60,428 nt of DNA from an uncultured Mycobacterium sp. Its GTDB lineage: Bacteria > Actinomycetota > Actinomycetes > Mycobacteriales > Mycobacteriaceae. The DNA is taken from assembly GCA_900078375.1 (NCBI GenBank), contig FLQS01000038.1:1-60428 (forward strand), given 5' to 3'. The notes beneath the pieces are model-generated. The model saw nothing but the letters and a program-made list of their open reading frames with translations. It was not told the origin of the DNA and did no database searches. Below, piece after piece: positions 60,361 to 60,428 of this stretch (positions within the stretch are counted from its first letter, which is position 1; every line of letters starts with the position of its first letter). A program made the translations under genes and the position numbers.

Positions 60361-60428
60361 GTCAGCGCTGGGGTGCGGGGAATCGGGTGAGGGTGGGCGG
60401 TCAACCCCGAAGAGTCCGGCGCTGATGG
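60361..60428 (-). promoter_or_regulatory. E9, palindromic element cut by the window end
   Basis: Left arm only: GTCAGC 60361 and GTCAAC 60400, identical to E3 and E5 over the visible 68 bases, including the 32-nt spacing to ATG 60328. Further elements may follow beyond the window. Confidence 0.75.

Noticed and set aside
50631..60428. Integron attC sites and a gene-cassette array
   Set aside because: Small same-strand genes with palindromes look similar, but the boxes are GTCAGC/GTCAAC rather than RYYYAAC/GTTRRRY, the elements are longer (~200 bp), they sit before rather than after genes at a fixed distance from the start codon, and no IntI gene is seen.

Overview
The window looks like part of a large conjugative plasmid (or integrated conjugative element) of a high-GC actinobacterium of the Mycobacteriales, probably Mycobacterium/Mycolicibacterium or a relative. 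The reasons are the GC-rich codon use, a remnant of an mce operon (YrbE4A plus Mce-associated protein), mycobacterial-type catabolic genes, an actinobacterial type IV transfer locus and a MobF relaxase. The species cannot be named from sequence alone.

Layout. (1) 1-21.0 kb is a catabolic region on the + strand. It holds two Rieske ring-hydroxylating oxygenases (alpha and beta), an FAD enzyme with its own 2[4Fe-4S] ferredoxin, two aldehyde dehydrogenases, an SDR, a zinc alcohol dehydrogenase, a beta-propeller-like protein, an SCP2-like protein, an intradiol-dioxygenase-like protein and an epoxide hydrolase. GTGA/TTGA stop-start overlaps show tight operons; the substrate is unknown, probably an aromatic or terpenoid-like ring compound. 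A 343-bp direct duplication brackets the first 10.1 kb, which contains nested mobile elements: a Tn554-like element inside an IS256-like element beside a truncated rve-type IS. (2) 21-27.8 kb holds an MFS exporter followed by decaying genes: a MarR gene fused to an IS3 remnant, a LysR pseudogene, an SDR/antitoxin chimera and truncated oxygenase and hydrolase genes. (3) 27.8-41.3 kb is the type IV transfer locus on the + strand: coupling ATPase, TcpC/VirB8-like, small membrane proteins, VirB4-like ATPase, VirB6-like protein and an EccA-like AAA+ ATPase. (4) 41.3-48.6 kb holds a DNA ligase with a nuclease-like partner, a possible replication protein, a TetR regulator and the MobF relaxase. (5) 48.6-49.4 kb is a probable oriT/leading-edge region with a palindrome, a G-rich strand and four 61-bp tandem repeats. 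(6) 49.4-60.4 kb carries 17 small genes, all on the - strand, mostly of unknown function, in nine transcription units.

The most unusual part is region 6. Each of the nine units is preceded, 32-41 nt before its first start codon, by a ~200-bp imperfect palindrome (named E1-E9 here). The two arms of each palindrome co-vary. The -35-like box (TTGAC) lies in both arms, but a TANNNT -10-like box is kept mainly in the distal arm. All wobble pairs I could place are G-T on the + strand. If oriT lies near 48.6-49.1 kb, the + strand is the strand that enters the recipient first in this region. I therefore propose that E1-E9 are single-stranded DNA promoters, analogous to Frpo/ssi of proteobacterial conjugative plasmids. 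They would fold on the incoming T-strand and use it as template to express the 17 genes, candidate establishment or anti-defence functions. This is inference from sequence architecture and has not been tested.
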